A stretch of 64,000 nt of DNA, from positions 124,001 through 188,000 of the forward strand of contig CAMUHY010000001.1 in the NCBI GenBank assembly GCA_947088865.1, in the 5' to 3' direction. Within the stretch, counting starts at the first letter, position 1; every line of letters begins with the position of its first letter. The translations under genes were made by a program, and so were the position numbers. The DNA is from an uncultured Eubacterium sp. (lineage in GTDB: Bacteria; Bacillota; Clostridia; Lachnospirales; Lachnospiraceae). Under the pieces are notes generated by a model that did not search any database, was not told the origin of the DNA, and was given only the letters and a program-made list of their open reading frames with translations. This document shows positions 18,833-27,442 of the stretch, in pieces.

Positions 18833-19843
18833 CTATGTCTTTTTATTGTTCAATACTTTTTTTATTTCACATTCAAACCGCTTTTCTATATCACCAATCA
18901 TTGTTTGAATATATGCCTCATTTTCATATGGCTTTTCTGCCGTTGTCTTATATGGCACAAATCCGCCTGCCATATGTTCATGTCCGCCGCCGCTTCCAAT
19001 TCCTTTTAAAGAAGCATTAACAATATAACCGGCATCAATTCTTCCAGTACTTCTAACTGAAATTTTTATGCCATCATCTTTAATCGAATAAACAACTGTA
19101 TTATCGGTTGTATCAAGCATCATAATAAAATCCGATATCGATGCAATTAACGGTTCTGGACAATTTCTTCCTGTGTTGGCATAGGTCGTTCGGTCAACTG
19201 TCCGAATACTGTTAATAGCTAACACATAAGATTTTAAATCCTCATAGCTTAAAACGCTGTTATCTAAATCCGCTAACACCTGCTTGTCCACTTTATCAAA
19301 CAGCTTATAAAATACATCCAAATCCAATTGAGACACACCTCTCGTAAGATTGGCTGTATCAATTTTGATACCATACAATAATGCTGTCGCCACATTGACA
19401 TTTAATTCAATACCATATTTAAATAAATATTCAGCTATAATAGAAGAACATGCACCAACACTAGGTCTTATATCAGAATACTTGTACTCTACCACCTCAA
19501 AAGTAGGATGATGGTCAAAACATACCACCTCATCACCAGGCATATCAATAATATTGGCATTTCCCTTTTGAGAATCCACTAAAAATATCTCAACATCTTC
19601 TGTCATTTGTTCCTTGATATCATTAAATTCTATAATAGGAATATTTAATTTTTGCACCATAGCATTAGAACTCCCATGGTCTACTTTTCCCTTATATACA
19701 ATGGTTGATTTCATGCCCTTTCCAGCAAGAAGATGCTGCAATCCATAAGCGCTGGCTATCGCATCGGGGTCTGGAAAATTATGCGTCTGTATATAGACAT
19801 GCTTTTGTTTTATATTTTCAATCATTTCATCAATATCAATCAT
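18833..19843 (-). CDS. DHH/DHHA1 phosphoesterase, NrnA-like
   Basis: A 336-residue protein with a DHH domain and a DHHA1 domain. DHH motifs are 'HNFPDPDAIASAYGLQHLL', 'FLVDSQKGNAN' and 'VVCFDHHPTF'; the C-terminal 'GSGGGHEHMAGGFV' is the substrate-binding GGGH motif. Relatives degrade nano-RNA, pAp or cyclic dinucleotide products with Mn2+. It is closer to NrnA-like proteins than to RecJ or GdpP (no membrane or GGDEF part). GGAGC precedes the ATG. The divergent ABC transporter operon starts 147 bases away. Confidence 0.85.
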   Translation of the reverse strand: MIDIDEMIENIKQKHVYIQTHNFPDPDAIASAYGLQHLLAGKGMKSTIVYKGKVDHGSSNAMVQKLNIPIIEFNDIKEQMTEDVEIFLVDSQKGNANIIDMPGDEVVCFDHHPTFEVVEYKYSDIRPSVGACSSIIAEYLFKYGIELNVNVATALLYGIKIDTANLTRGVSQLDLDVFYKLFDKVDKQVLADLDNSVLSYEDLKSYVLAINSIRTVDRTTYANTGRNCPEPLIASISDFIMMLDTTDNTVVYSIKDDGIKISVRSTGRIDAGYIVNASLKGIGSGGGHEHMAGGFVPYKTTAEKPYENEAYIQTMIGDIEKRFECEIKKVLNNKKT

Positions 19844-19990
19844 ACTGCTCCTTCGTTATTTCATCAGAAAATAACTACTTTATATTACGACGAATATTGT
19901 ACAATATTTGTTTTTAAATTGCAATCACACCCTATGGATTTCTTTCATATATATACTATATAGTTATCGTTTCATATCTGGAGAATTACC

Positions 19991-20731
19991 ATGAATCCTA
20001 TTCTATCAATTAAACATATTAATTATTCATATCATTCAAAAGAACGTGAAACTACGGCTCTCAAGGATATCAATTTTGATGTTGAACCTGGTAGTTTTAC
20101 TTCCATTGTTGGTCCATCAGGCTGTGGAAAATCCACTCTATTATCCATTATATCTGGATTGATAGAACCTGATTCTGGAACCATAGATTATAATCCCAAT
20201 ATTCATATTGGTTATATGCTTCAAAAAGACAGCCTTTTTCAGTGGCGCTCTGTCTATAAAAATGTTTTATTAGGCTTGGAAACTTGTGGACAATGTACGC
20301 CGGAAAAAATAAAACTGGTTGATAATATGTTAAAAACCTATGGATTGGAACAGTTTAAAAATTCCAAGCCCTCACAGCTTTCTGGCGGTATGAGGCAAAG
20401 AGCCGCCCTGATAAGAACACTTGCTATGGAGCCCGATATTTTACTTCTTGATGAACCATTTTCAGCACTGGATTACCAGACAAGACTAGAGGTAAGCGAC
20501 GATATTTATCGTATTATAAAAGACCAGTCTAAAACGGCTATATTAGTCACCCATGATATTGCTGAAGCCGTTGCTATGGGCGATAAAGTCATTATATTAA
20601 GCGCTCGTCCCGGAACGGTAAAAGATACGATTGATATTCATTTTGACAATCCAACACGTTCACCATTTGCCACTAGAAGTATGCCAGAATTTTCCGATTA
20701 TTTTAACCGTATATGGAAGGAGATTGTATAA
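19991..20731 (+). CDS. ABC transporter ATPase, nitrate/sulfonate/thiamine-precursor type
   Basis: A 246-residue ATPase. Walker A is 'GPSGCGKSTLL', the signature 'LSGGMRQRAALIRTLAMEP', and Walker B 'ILLLDEPFSALD', followed by the switch His in 'ILVTHDIAEAV'. It belongs to the SsuB/TauB/ThiZ group that pairs with a BPD-type permease. The stop codon overlaps the permease start (TAATG). GGAGA precedes the ATG. The substrate cannot be read, and no substrate-binding protein gene is adjacent. Confidence 0.9.
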   Translation: MNPILSIKHINYSYHSKERETTALKDINFDVEPGSFTSIVGPSGCGKSTLLSIISGLIEPDSGTIDYNPNIHIGYMLQKDSLFQWRSVYKNVLLGLETCGQCTPEKIKLVDNMLKTYGLEQFKNSKPSQLSGGMRQRAALIRTLAMEPDILLLDEPFSALDYQTRLEVSDDIYRIIKDQSKTAILVTHDIAEAVAMGDKVIILSARPGTVKDTIDIHFDNPTRSPFATRSMPEFSDYFNRIWKEIV

Positions 20732-21564
20732 TGCACACATCTATTAAAACAAGTTCTATTCAAAAACACCTCCCTGCCATAAGCGTGGCACAACAAAACT
20801 ATGTTAAAAAAATTCATAAATACCATTCTCTTATCCTTTGTATTCAAATATTATTATTATTTGTTCTTACTATATTTTGGGAAGTTGCTGCAAGAATTGG
20901 GTGGATAGACAGTTTTATATTCAGTTCACCCTCAAGAATTGTAAAATGTTTTATAAAAATGGTATCGGACGGCAGCATATTCCGACATATTGCCATCACT
21001 ATGGGAGAGACGTTTATCAGTTTTGCACTGATTGTTATTTTAGGTATTGGCGTAGCTCTTCTTTTATGGCTTTACACGCCTTTATCTCATGTGCTGGAGC
21101 CTTACCTTGTTGTGTTAAACAGCCTTCCAAAATCTGCATTGGCGCCTATGCTTATTGTCTGGCTTGGCAACAGCCCAAAAGCCATTATTGTAACAGCCAT
21201 CTCCGTAGCGCTCTTTGGAACCATATTAAACATCTATACAAGTTTTATGGAAACAGACCCTGAATTGCTTAAACTGATGAGTACCTTTGGCGCAACAAAA
21301 CGACAAACCTTATTTAAATTAATCCTTCCTTCCTCGTTAAATACCATAATAAGTAATATGAAGGTCAATATCGGTTTATGCCTTGTCGGTGTAATTATCG
21401 GTGAATTTTTAGCTGCAAGACAAGGTTTGGGATATCTTATTATTTATAACAGTCAAATATTTTGTATGGATGTTATCGCTATGGCTATTATTATTCTTTG
21501 TATTATCTCGATAATATTATTTAAAATTGTTGATATTATTAATAAATTAATTCGTATTGATTGA
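20731..21564 (+). CDS. ABC transporter permease, SsuC/TauC/ThiX-like
   Basis: A 277-residue membrane protein with about six hydrophobic segments. The cytoplasmic EAA-like loop 'LMSTFGATKRQTLFKLILPS' contacts the ATPase. The order of segments ('LPKSALAPMLIVWLGNSPKA', 'FLAARQGLGYLIIYNSQIF') is typical of nitrate/sulfonate/taurine and thiamine-precursor permeases. The start at 20731 overlaps the ATPase stop by one base and has AAGGAG eight bases upstream; a second ATG at 20713 lies before that site. A terminator follows at 21612. Confidence 0.9.
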   Translation: MHTSIKTSSIQKHLPAISVAQQNYVKKIHKYHSLILCIQILLLFVLTIFWEVAARIGWIDSFIFSSPSRIVKCFIKMVSDGSIFRHIAITMGETFISFALIVILGIGVALLLWLYTPLSHVLEPYLVVLNSLPKSALAPMLIVWLGNSPKAIIVTAISVALFGTILNIYTSFMETDPELLKLMSTFGATKRQTLFKLILPSSLNTIISNMKVNIGLCLVGVIIGEFLAARQGLGYLIIYNSQIFCMDVIAMAIIILCIISIILFKIVDIINKLIRID

Positions 21565-21611
21565 TAATTGATATAAATGTTTATTTTAACAAGATTATAT
21601 CATTCCTTTAG

Positions 21612-21655
21612 AAAGAGACTGCCGCAAAAATTTTTTAAAGCGACAGTCTCCTTTA
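21612..21655 (+). terminator. Terminator of the ABC transporter operon
   Basis: GAGACTGCCGC pairs with GCGACAGTCTC, followed by CTTTATTG. Confidence 0.75.
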
Positions 21656-21741
21656 TTGCGTTTCTTGTTTTAATCTCTTGAAAATATAGTTTTAATATTG
21701 TATAATAAATCTAATTAATTTCTTTGGAGGCAACTAATCCG

Positions 21742-22239
21742 ATGATTTCTTTACATATAAAAGACACTAAACAATTTATGTCCCATCTGCTTATCAAAGA
21801 CACATGGGACAGCTTTCTTCTGTCTGAAGCAACGCTTATGATGGCAAATCCTTTTACGATAAACGGTGAAATCAACCGCAGCTTTTTCAGCGACGAAGAA
21901 TATGAAGCCCTTAGTGATAAAACGTATGTGTTATGGTCACAGATAAAACCATTTTGTTATTCCATTATTAAAGGCAATAAAGTTCCTACCACTATGAAGA
22001 TTATCTTTGTCATTCCCAAAAACATGGAGACTGAAATTCTTGCAAATATTGACAGCACGATTGCTTCCGATGATATCGACCGGCTTTTTGTCAATATTCG
22101 TTATAACGAAAATGGAATCACCATTATTACAGGAACCTGCCTTCATACATTTACCTTAGACAAGACGTTAGAACATGGTTTTGACCATTATATCAAAAAC
22201 TTTCTTGCTCAAATAGAATTGCCTTTTGAAGAACAATAA
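21742..22239 (+). CDS. DUF5721-like protein
   Basis: A 165-residue cytoplasmic protein that begins 'MISLHIKDTKQFMSHLLIKD' and continues 'FLLSEATLMMANPFTINGEI'. It has no catalytic motif I can name. I associate it with DUF5721, a Lachnospiraceae-restricted family of unknown function, from memory of its opening and length. GGAGG lies 11 bases before ATG 21742; a TTG at 21724 overlaps that site and is less likely. The gene lies between the ABC operon and htpG with its own upstream terminator, so it is probably monocistronic. Confidence 0.65.
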   Translation: MISLHIKDTKQFMSHLLIKDTWDSFLLSEATLMMANPFTINGEINRSFFSDEEYEALSDKTYVLWSQIKPFCYSIIKGNKVPTTMKIIFVIPKNMETEILANIDSTIASDDIDRLFVNIRYNENGITIITGTCLHTFTLDKTLEHGFDHYIKNFLAQIELPFEEQ

Positions 22240-22324
22240 TTTACAAATTATCATTTTTTATATGTTTCATAATTTTTTTATAAATTTGCAAACCTGCATA
22301 ATTACTGGCTTTGCACTATCATTG

Positions 22325-22351
22325 TTAGCACTCTGATTATTTGAGTGCTAA
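22325..22351. promoter_or_regulatory. CIRCE operator (HrcA site) upstream of htpG
   Basis: A perfect CIRCE element: TTAGCACTC, nine bases, GAGTGCTAA. HrcA binds this in Firmicutes to repress chaperone genes until heat shock. It lies 73 bases before the htpG start. A TTGACT at 22359 could be a -35 just downstream, but the matching -10 is weak, so the promoter position is unclear. Confidence 0.93.
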
Positions 22352-22423
22352 TTTTTTCTTGACTTCATTTAAAAAGTGTATTAAATTACATCTTAAGAAA
22401 ATTTGATTTATGGAGGTTAAATC

Positions 22424-24418
22424 ATGGCAAACGAACATGGAAATCTGTCAATTAACAGTCAAAACATATTCCCTATTATAAAAAAATGGATGTACTCTGA
22501 CCATGATATTTTTTTCAGAGAACTTATTTCTAATGGATGTGATGCTATCACAAAATTAAAAAAATTAGAATTGATTGGCGAATATGAAAAATCCGATGAT
22601 TTAGAATTTAAAATTGATATTAAGGTAAGTGCAAACAATAAAACGGTAAAGATTATTGACAATGGTATTGGTATGACCGCAAGCGAAGTCAATGAATATA
22701 TCAATCAGATTGCCTTTTCTGGCGCAGAAGCATTCCTTGAAAAATATAAGGATAAGACCAATGAAGACCAGATTATCGGTCATTTTGGCTTAGGCTTTTA
22801 CTCTGCTTTTATGGTTGCTGACAAAGTGACTATTGATACCCTTTCTTATCAGGAAGGCGCCAAAGCCGTACACTGGGAATGTGATGGCGGCACGGAGTAT
22901 GATATGAGCGACAGCAGCAAAACGACGCATGGTACTGAAATTACTTTATACCTAAATGAAAACAGCTATGAATTTGCAAATGAGTATAAAGCAAAAGAAG
23001 TTATTAATAAATATTGCTCTTTTATGCCTACACCAATTTATTTTACCAACGAGGATGCAGGTCAGCTTACGGAAGAAATCCCTGAGGAGGAAGTGACTGA
23101 AAAAGATGTTGTTTTAGACACTTTTGTCAAAGATGCTGTCATAGAAGAAGTTGAAAATGAAGATGGTACAAAAGAAAGCGTTGAAAAAAGCCCTGCTGTC
23201 AAGATGGCAAAAATTGAAAAACGTCCTGTTGCCATTAATGATATTCACCCACTTTGGACAAAACATCCAAATGAATGCAGCGATGATGAATATAAAACCT
23301 TTTATCGCACTGTTTTCAATGATTTTAAAGAACCGCTGTTTTGGATTCATCTCAATATGGACTATCCATTTAATTTAAAAGGTATTTTATATTTTCCTAA
23401 AATTAATACCGAATATGAAACGATTGAAGGCACCATTAAATTATATAACAACCAAGTTTTCGTTGCCGATAATATAAAAGAGGTTATTCCAGAATTTTTA
23501 CTCCTCTTAAAAGGTGTTATTGACTGCCCTGACCTTCCTTTAAATGTTTCAAGAAGCGCCCTGCAAAATGACGGTTTTGTCAAGAAAATTTCTGAATATA
23601 TCACGAAAAAAGTCGGTGATAAATTATCAGGAATGTATAAAACCGACAAAGAAAACTATGAAAAATATTGGGATGACATCAATCCATTTATTAAGTTTGG
23701 CTGTCTAAAAGATGAAAAATTTGCTGAAAAGATGAATGATTATATTATTTTCAAAAATATTGAAGGTAAATATCTGACATTAAAAGAATGTCTGGAAGAA
23801 AATAAAGAAAAACATGAAAATACGATTTTTTATGTTACAGACGAAACCGAAAACAGCCAATATATCAATATGTTTAAAGAAGAAGGCATCGATGCCATTA
23901 TTTTAACGCACAACATCGACCAGCCATTTATTACCCATTTGGAAGGAAAGAATGAAGGCATCCATTTTTCAAGGATTGACGCTGATTTATCCGACAGCTT
24001 TAAAGAAGAAGCAAGCGAGGACGAACTAAAAGAAGTAACCGAAAAACTTACGGATATATTCAAGAAAGCTTTAAATAATGAAAACCTTAAAATTGGCGTC
24101 TTTAAGTTAAAAAATGCTTCTATTCCTGCTATGATAACACTTTCTGAACAAGACCGCAGAATGCAGGATATGATGAAAATGTACAATATGTATGGCATGG
24201 ACCCTTCTATGTTTGGCAGTCAAGGGCAAACTTTGATTTTAAATGCAAACAATAATCTTGTTCAATATATTATTGATAATCAAGATAATGAAAATACAAC
24301 GCTTTTCTGTGAACAGATATACGACCTTGCCTTATTGTGCCATGAACCATTAAAGCCAGAACAAATGACGAATTTTATTAACAGAAGCAACAAAATTATG
24401 GAATTGCTTGCCAAATAA
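22424..24418 (+). CDS. htpG: Hsp90-family chaperone HtpG
   Basis: A 664-residue Hsp90. The N-terminal GHKL ATPase domain has 'IFFRELISNGCDAITKLKKL', 'IIDNGIGMTASEV' and 'GHFGLGFYSAFMV'. Then come the middle domain ('LYFPKINTEYETIEGTIKLY', 'LNVSRSALQNDG') and a C-terminal dimer domain. A charged insert near 217-260 (rich in Glu, with 'EEIPEEEVTEKDVV') looks longer than in E. coli HtpG. The family helps fold client proteins in the cytoplasm using ATP. The CIRCE operator upstream suggests HrcA control. GGAGG precedes the ATG. A hairpin terminator follows. Confidence 0.97.
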   Translation: MANEHGNLSINSQNIFPIIKKWMYSDHDIFFRELISNGCDAITKLKKLELIGEYEKSDDLEFKIDIKVSANNKTVKIIDNGIGMTASEVNEYINQIAFSGAEAFLEKYKDKTNEDQIIGHFGLGFYSAFMVADKVTIDTLSYQEGAKAVHWECDGGTEYDMSDSSKTTHGTEITLYLNENSYEFANEYKAKEVINKYCSFMPTPIYFTNEDAGQLTEEIPEEEVTEKDVVLDTFVKDAVIEEVENEDGTKESVEKSPAVKMAKIEKRPVAINDIHPLWTKHPNECSDDEYKTFYRTVFNDFKEPLFWIHLNMDYPFNLKGILYFPKINTEYETIEGTIKLYNNQVFVADNIKEVIPEFLLLLKGVIDCPDLPLNVSRSALQNDGFVKKISEYITKKVGDKLSGMYKTDKENYEKYWDDINPFIKFGCLKDEKFAEKMNDYIIFKNIEGKYLTLKECLEENKEKHENTIFYVTDETENSQYINMFKEEGIDAIILTHNIDQPFITHLEGKNEGIHFSRIDADLSDSFKEEASEDELKEVTEKLTDIFKKALNNENLKIGVFKLKNASIPAMITLSEQDRRMQDMMKMYNMYGMDPSMFGSQGQTLILNANNNLVQYIIDNQDNENTTLFCEQIYDLALLCHEPLKPEQMTNFINRSNKIMELLAK

Positions 24419-24444
24419 ATTGTAATATTGTATTATTATACAGG

Positions 24445-24482
24445 TTGGCACTGAGACATTACTGCCCCAGTGTCAATTTTGT
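24445..24482 (+). terminator. Terminator of htpG
   Basis: TTGGCACTG pairs with CAGTGTCAA, followed by TTTTGTTTT. Confidence 0.65.
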
Positions 24483-24558
24483 TTTATATAAAACTGCCTC
24501 GCACAGCGTGGCATTTATTATTTTTTAATGAGCTTGCTTTATTGGATAGGAAATATAT

Positions 24559-25368
24559 ATGTCTCAACACCATTCTTACACAAAAGATACAAATAATTCT
24601 GATACTTATAATGAACCAAACGATATTTATATTGATGATGATATTGATGATTACATTATATTTGAAGACCTTGAACCCTATGTAGAAGAGGATACTTCTC
24701 TCTATGATGACCTTTATGAGGAGACCGATGAATTTATAGATGATTCCTTATTAGAAGGCTTAGATGAATGGGAAAATTTATTTTCTAAAGAAAACACAGA
24801 TATCAAACAATCAAACAATCACCGTTTAAAAACTTTATTATTACAACAACTTTTAGGATTAGTTAAAATCTTTATTATTGCTCTTTTTATATCGGTCATT
24901 ATTTTAAGATTTATTATTGTCAATGCTCAAGTTCCAACAGGCTCGATGAAAAATACTATTCTGATTGGTGACCGTCTTATTGGATTTCGTTTATCCTATA
25001 TATTTGATAATCCAAAACGCGGTGATGTGATTATATTCAAATATCCTGATAATGAAACTGAAAACTTTGTAAAAAGAGTGATTGGTGAACCGGGCGATAC
25101 TGTAAAAATAGAAAAAGGCATTGTCTATATCAATGGCATTGTCCTTGATGAACCCTATATCAGAGAACCGATGCATGTCAACACGCAGACATTAGAATTT
25201 CATGTTCCTGATAACTGTTATTTTGTTATGGGTGATAACCGCAATGAATCGTGGGATTCCAGATATTGGACAACAACAAATTATGTTGAAAAAAATAAAA
25301 TAATTGCAAAAGTATTGTTCAAATATTTTAATGACAAAGAAAAAAAATTCACATGGGATACTATGTGA
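24559..25368 (+). CDS. lepB: Signal peptidase I with an acidic N-terminal extension
   Basis: A 269-residue type I signal peptidase. The first 85 residues are very acidic (for example 'DIYIDDDIDDYIIFEDLEPY') and have no counterpart in the neighbouring paralogue. One TM helix follows (about 98-118). Catalytic Ser is in 'QVPTGSMKNTILIGDRLIG', catalytic Lys in 'NFVKRVIGEPGD', and the conserved box 'YFVMGDNRNESWDSRYW' is near the end. It removes signal peptides outside the membrane. AGGAAA precedes the ATG. It is followed after 30 bases by a second copy. Confidence 0.92.
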   Translation: MSQHHSYTKDTNNSDTYNEPNDIYIDDDIDDYIIFEDLEPYVEEDTSLYDDLYEETDEFIDDSLLEGLDEWENLFSKENTDIKQSNNHRLKTLLLQQLLGLVKIFIIALFISVIILRFIIVNAQVPTGSMKNTILIGDRLIGFRLSYIFDNPKRGDVIIFKYPDNETENFVKRVIGEPGDTVKIEKGIVYINGIVLDEPYIREPMHVNTQTLEFHVPDNCYFVMGDNRNESWDSRYWTTTNYVEKNKIIAKVLFKYFNDKEKKFTWDTM

Positions 25369-25398
25369 CTAAAAACAATTTAGAAAGAAGATACTATT

Positions 25399-25962
25399 AT
25401 GGGCATTCATATCATTCATATTAAAAATCCTATTTTACGTGAAGTGTTTAGTTATGTAAAAATTATTGTTGTTGCTTTTTTACTTGTTTTTATATTAAAT
25501 CATTTTATTATTGCTAATGTCAATGTACCAACCGGTTCGATGAAAAACACGATTATGGAAAATGACCGACTGATAGGTTTTCGTTTATCCTATCTTTTTT
25601 CATCGCCAGAACGCGGTGATATTATTATTTTTAAATATCCTGATGATGAATCCATCAATTATGTAAAACGCGTTATTGGATTGCCTGGTGATATTGTTCA
25701 AATTATTCATGGCAAAGTCTATGTCAACGATGAAGAATTAGATGAACCTTATATTCGGGAACCTATGCAGGACAATCCGCAAGAACTAACCTATATCGTC
25801 CCTGAGGACAGCTATTTTGTTATGGGTGATAACCGCAATAATTCACGTGATTCCAGATATTGGGAAACAACAAATTATGTTTCCAAAGACAAAATATTGG
25901 CAAAAGCACTATTTAAATATTATCATGGAGATAAACACTCTCTTACCTTTCAAACCTTTTAA
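25399..25962 (+). CDS. lepB: Signal peptidase I, second paralogue
   Basis: A 187-residue enzyme of normal length for Gram-positive SipS-type peptidases. It has a short cytoplasmic N-terminus and one TM helix (about 18-38). Ser is in 'NVPTGSMKNTIMENDRLIG', Lys in 'NYVKRVIGLPGD', and the box is 'YFVMGDNRNNSRDSRYWETT'. The catalytic parts are very similar to the gene just upstream, so the pair looks like a tandem duplication followed by N-terminal divergence. The Shine-Dalgarno is weak (AGAAAGAAG). A terminator at 26000 ends the unit. Confidence 0.93.
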   Translation: MGIHIIHIKNPILREVFSYVKIIVVAFLLVFILNHFIIANVNVPTGSMKNTIMENDRLIGFRLSYLFSSPERGDIIIFKYPDDESINYVKRVIGLPGDIVQIIHGKVYVNDEELDEPYIREPMQDNPQELTYIVPEDSYFVMGDNRNNSRDSRYWETTNYVSKDKILAKALFKYYHGDKHSLTFQTF

Positions 25963-25999
25963 TATTGTTTGAATATTATGCTCTCATATTGTTTATACT

Positions 26000-26034
26000 A
26001 AACTTGTGTAATGAAAATTGCACAAGTTTTATTT
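26000..26034 (+). terminator. Terminator of the signal peptidase pair
   Basis: AAACTTGTG pairs with CACAAGTTT, followed by TATTTTG. Confidence 0.75.
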
Positions 26035-26081
26035 TGTGCCTGCAATGATTTGCAAGACACGGAAAGGGCATGGTTTTTAAA

Positions 26082-26396
26082 ATGACAAATTTAGGATGTA
26101 ATGTAAATTCATGTGTACACAACAAAGAAAAATGTTGCTGCTTAAACTCTATTCATGTCGATGGAACAAGTGCAACAAAAGTAGATGACACTTGTTGTGG
26201 AAGTTATGTAGAATCTTCTCAAACATCGCCAAAGAACTCTGCTGCTTCTCCAAAGCTTTCTTTAAGCATCTCATGTGAAGCAACAAACTGCGTTCATAAT
26301 ATGGATAAGAAATGTGTTGCTGACCACATTGATATTTCTGGATTGTGTGCAAGTGATGCTTGCGAGACGGTCTGCGCAACATTTAAAGACCGCTAA
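26082..26396 (+). CDS. Small Cys-rich protein with two DUF1540 domains
   Basis: A 104-residue protein with two related Cys motifs. The first is 'NLGCNVNSCVHNKEKCCCLN' with 'DDTCCGSYVE'. The second is 'SISCEATNCVHNMDKKCVAD' with 'ACETVCATF'. A Ser/Pro linker joins them. DUF1540 units probably bind a metal; the family is common in spore-forming Clostridia and its role is unknown. The start is either ATG 26082 or, in the same frame, ATG 26070, which sits directly behind AAAGGG; homologues begin near 'NLGC', so I chose the later one. Two tandem double hairpins follow the stop codon. Confidence 0.8.
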   Translation: MTNLGCNVNSCVHNKEKCCCLNSIHVDGTSATKVDDTCCGSYVESSQTSPKNSAASPKLSLSISCEATNCVHNMDKKCVADHIDISGLCASDACETVCATFKDR

Positions 26397-26398
26397 AA

Positions 26399-26520
26399 AA
26401 GAGTTGCTTCGCAACTCTCACAAGTTTGCAGAGCAAACTTGTTGGCAAACGAAAGGTTTTATTTCCTAAAATAAGAGTTGCTTTACAACTCTCACAAGTT
26501 TACAAAGTAAACTTGTTGTT
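26399..26520 (+). repeat. Two tandem copies of a double-hairpin repeat, 74-bp period
   Basis: Each unit has hairpin 1 (GAGTTGC-3-GCAACTC) then hairpin 2 (CAAGTTTGC-3-GCAAACTTG). In the second copy, hairpin 2 reads AAGTTTAC/GTAAACTT, a paired change that keeps the stem. A third hairpin of the same sequence lies at 54291. The block follows the DUF1540 gene. Confidence 0.8.
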
Positions 26521-26548
26521 ACACAAAAGTTTTAATTTTTGCTATCTA

Positions 26549-26650
26549 AAAAAGGACTGCTGCAAAATGAATGTTCTATAAAGATATAAATATCGTATTA
26601 TAAATACGACTTACATCTTACAGAATTTCTCATTTTGTAACAGTCCTTTT
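26549..26650. terminator. Long bidirectional hairpin between the DUF1540 gene and efp
   Basis: AAAAGGACTG pairs with CAGTCCTTTT and AAAATGA with TCATTTT, enclosing smaller stems. The genes on both sides converge on it, so it can terminate both. Confidence 0.7.
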
Positions 26651-26735
26651 AAAATCCTTTTGCAATCAAACAAATACAAATATTTGCAATTAGTTTTGCT
26701 GCTTGTCCATAATTTCATTACTATTCATAATAAAA

Positions 26736-27293
26736 TTATACTCTTGATAAATATTCTCCTGTACGCGTATCAATCTTTATCACATCACCTTGATTGACAA
26801 ATAATGGCACCATAATTCTTGCGCCAGTCTCAAGTATTGCAGGCTTTGTAGCACCTGTGGCAGTATCTCCTTTAACACCTGGTTCAGACTCTGTAATTTC
26901 AAGCTCTACAAAAAGTGGAGGCTCAATTGAAAATACTTTTCCTGCATGAGAACAAAGCTTAACCATCTCATTCTCTTTTACAAATTTTAAAGCGTCGCCT
27001 ACATCTTCAGAAGCTAATGCAATCTGTTCAAATGTTTCATTATCCATAAAATTGTATAAATCCCCATCCGAATACAAATATTGATAATCTTTCTTTTCAA
27101 TATGCGCTAAATCAAACTTTTCTGTTGGTCTGAATGATTTTTCAACCACACCGCCACTCACAATATTTTTTAACTTTGTTCTTACAAAAGCAGCACCTTT
27201 ACCAGGCTTTACATGTTGAAACTCAATAATTTGCCAGATACCATTGTCCATCTGGATTGTCAAGCCATTTTTAAAATCTCCTGCACTTACCAT
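26736..27293 (-). CDS. efp: Translation elongation factor P
   Basis: A 185-residue EF-P with three beta-barrel domains. The loop '[16 protein letters not shown]' near 27-42 carries the conserved Lys that enters the peptidyl-transferase centre. The C-terminus is '[15 protein letters not shown]'. EF-P relieves ribosome stalling at polyproline; the collagen-like proteins in this window carry some Pro-Pro pairs. No modification enzyme for the Lys is nearby. AGGAGG lies upstream of the ATG. A plausible promoter (TTGTTG, 17 bases, TATAAT) lies near 27360. Confidence 0.97.
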   Translation of the reverse strand: MVSAGDFKNGLTIQMDNGIWQIIEFQHVKPGKGAAFVRTKLKNIVSGGVVEKSFRPTEKFDLAHIEKKDYQYLYSDGDLYNFMDNETFEQIALASEDVGDALKFVKENEMVKLCSHAGKVFSIEPPLFVELEITESEPGVKGDTATGATKPAILETGARIMVPLFVNQGDVIKIDTRTGEYLSRV

Positions 27294-27442
27294 TTTTGTT
27301 TGTACCTCCTAAATATCAATAACCTTCTGTTATTTTTTCAATCTATTGTGACAAAATTATTATATATTCAACAATAATAGTCAACAACTTTTTACATTTT
27401 ATAATAAACAGCACATTTTGGCAATACCTTTATAAACATCTT

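Noticed and set aside
24991-25176. Antisense frame inside the signal peptidase gene
   Set aside because: It is a shadow of the conserved peptidase coding sequence and lacks a ribosome site.
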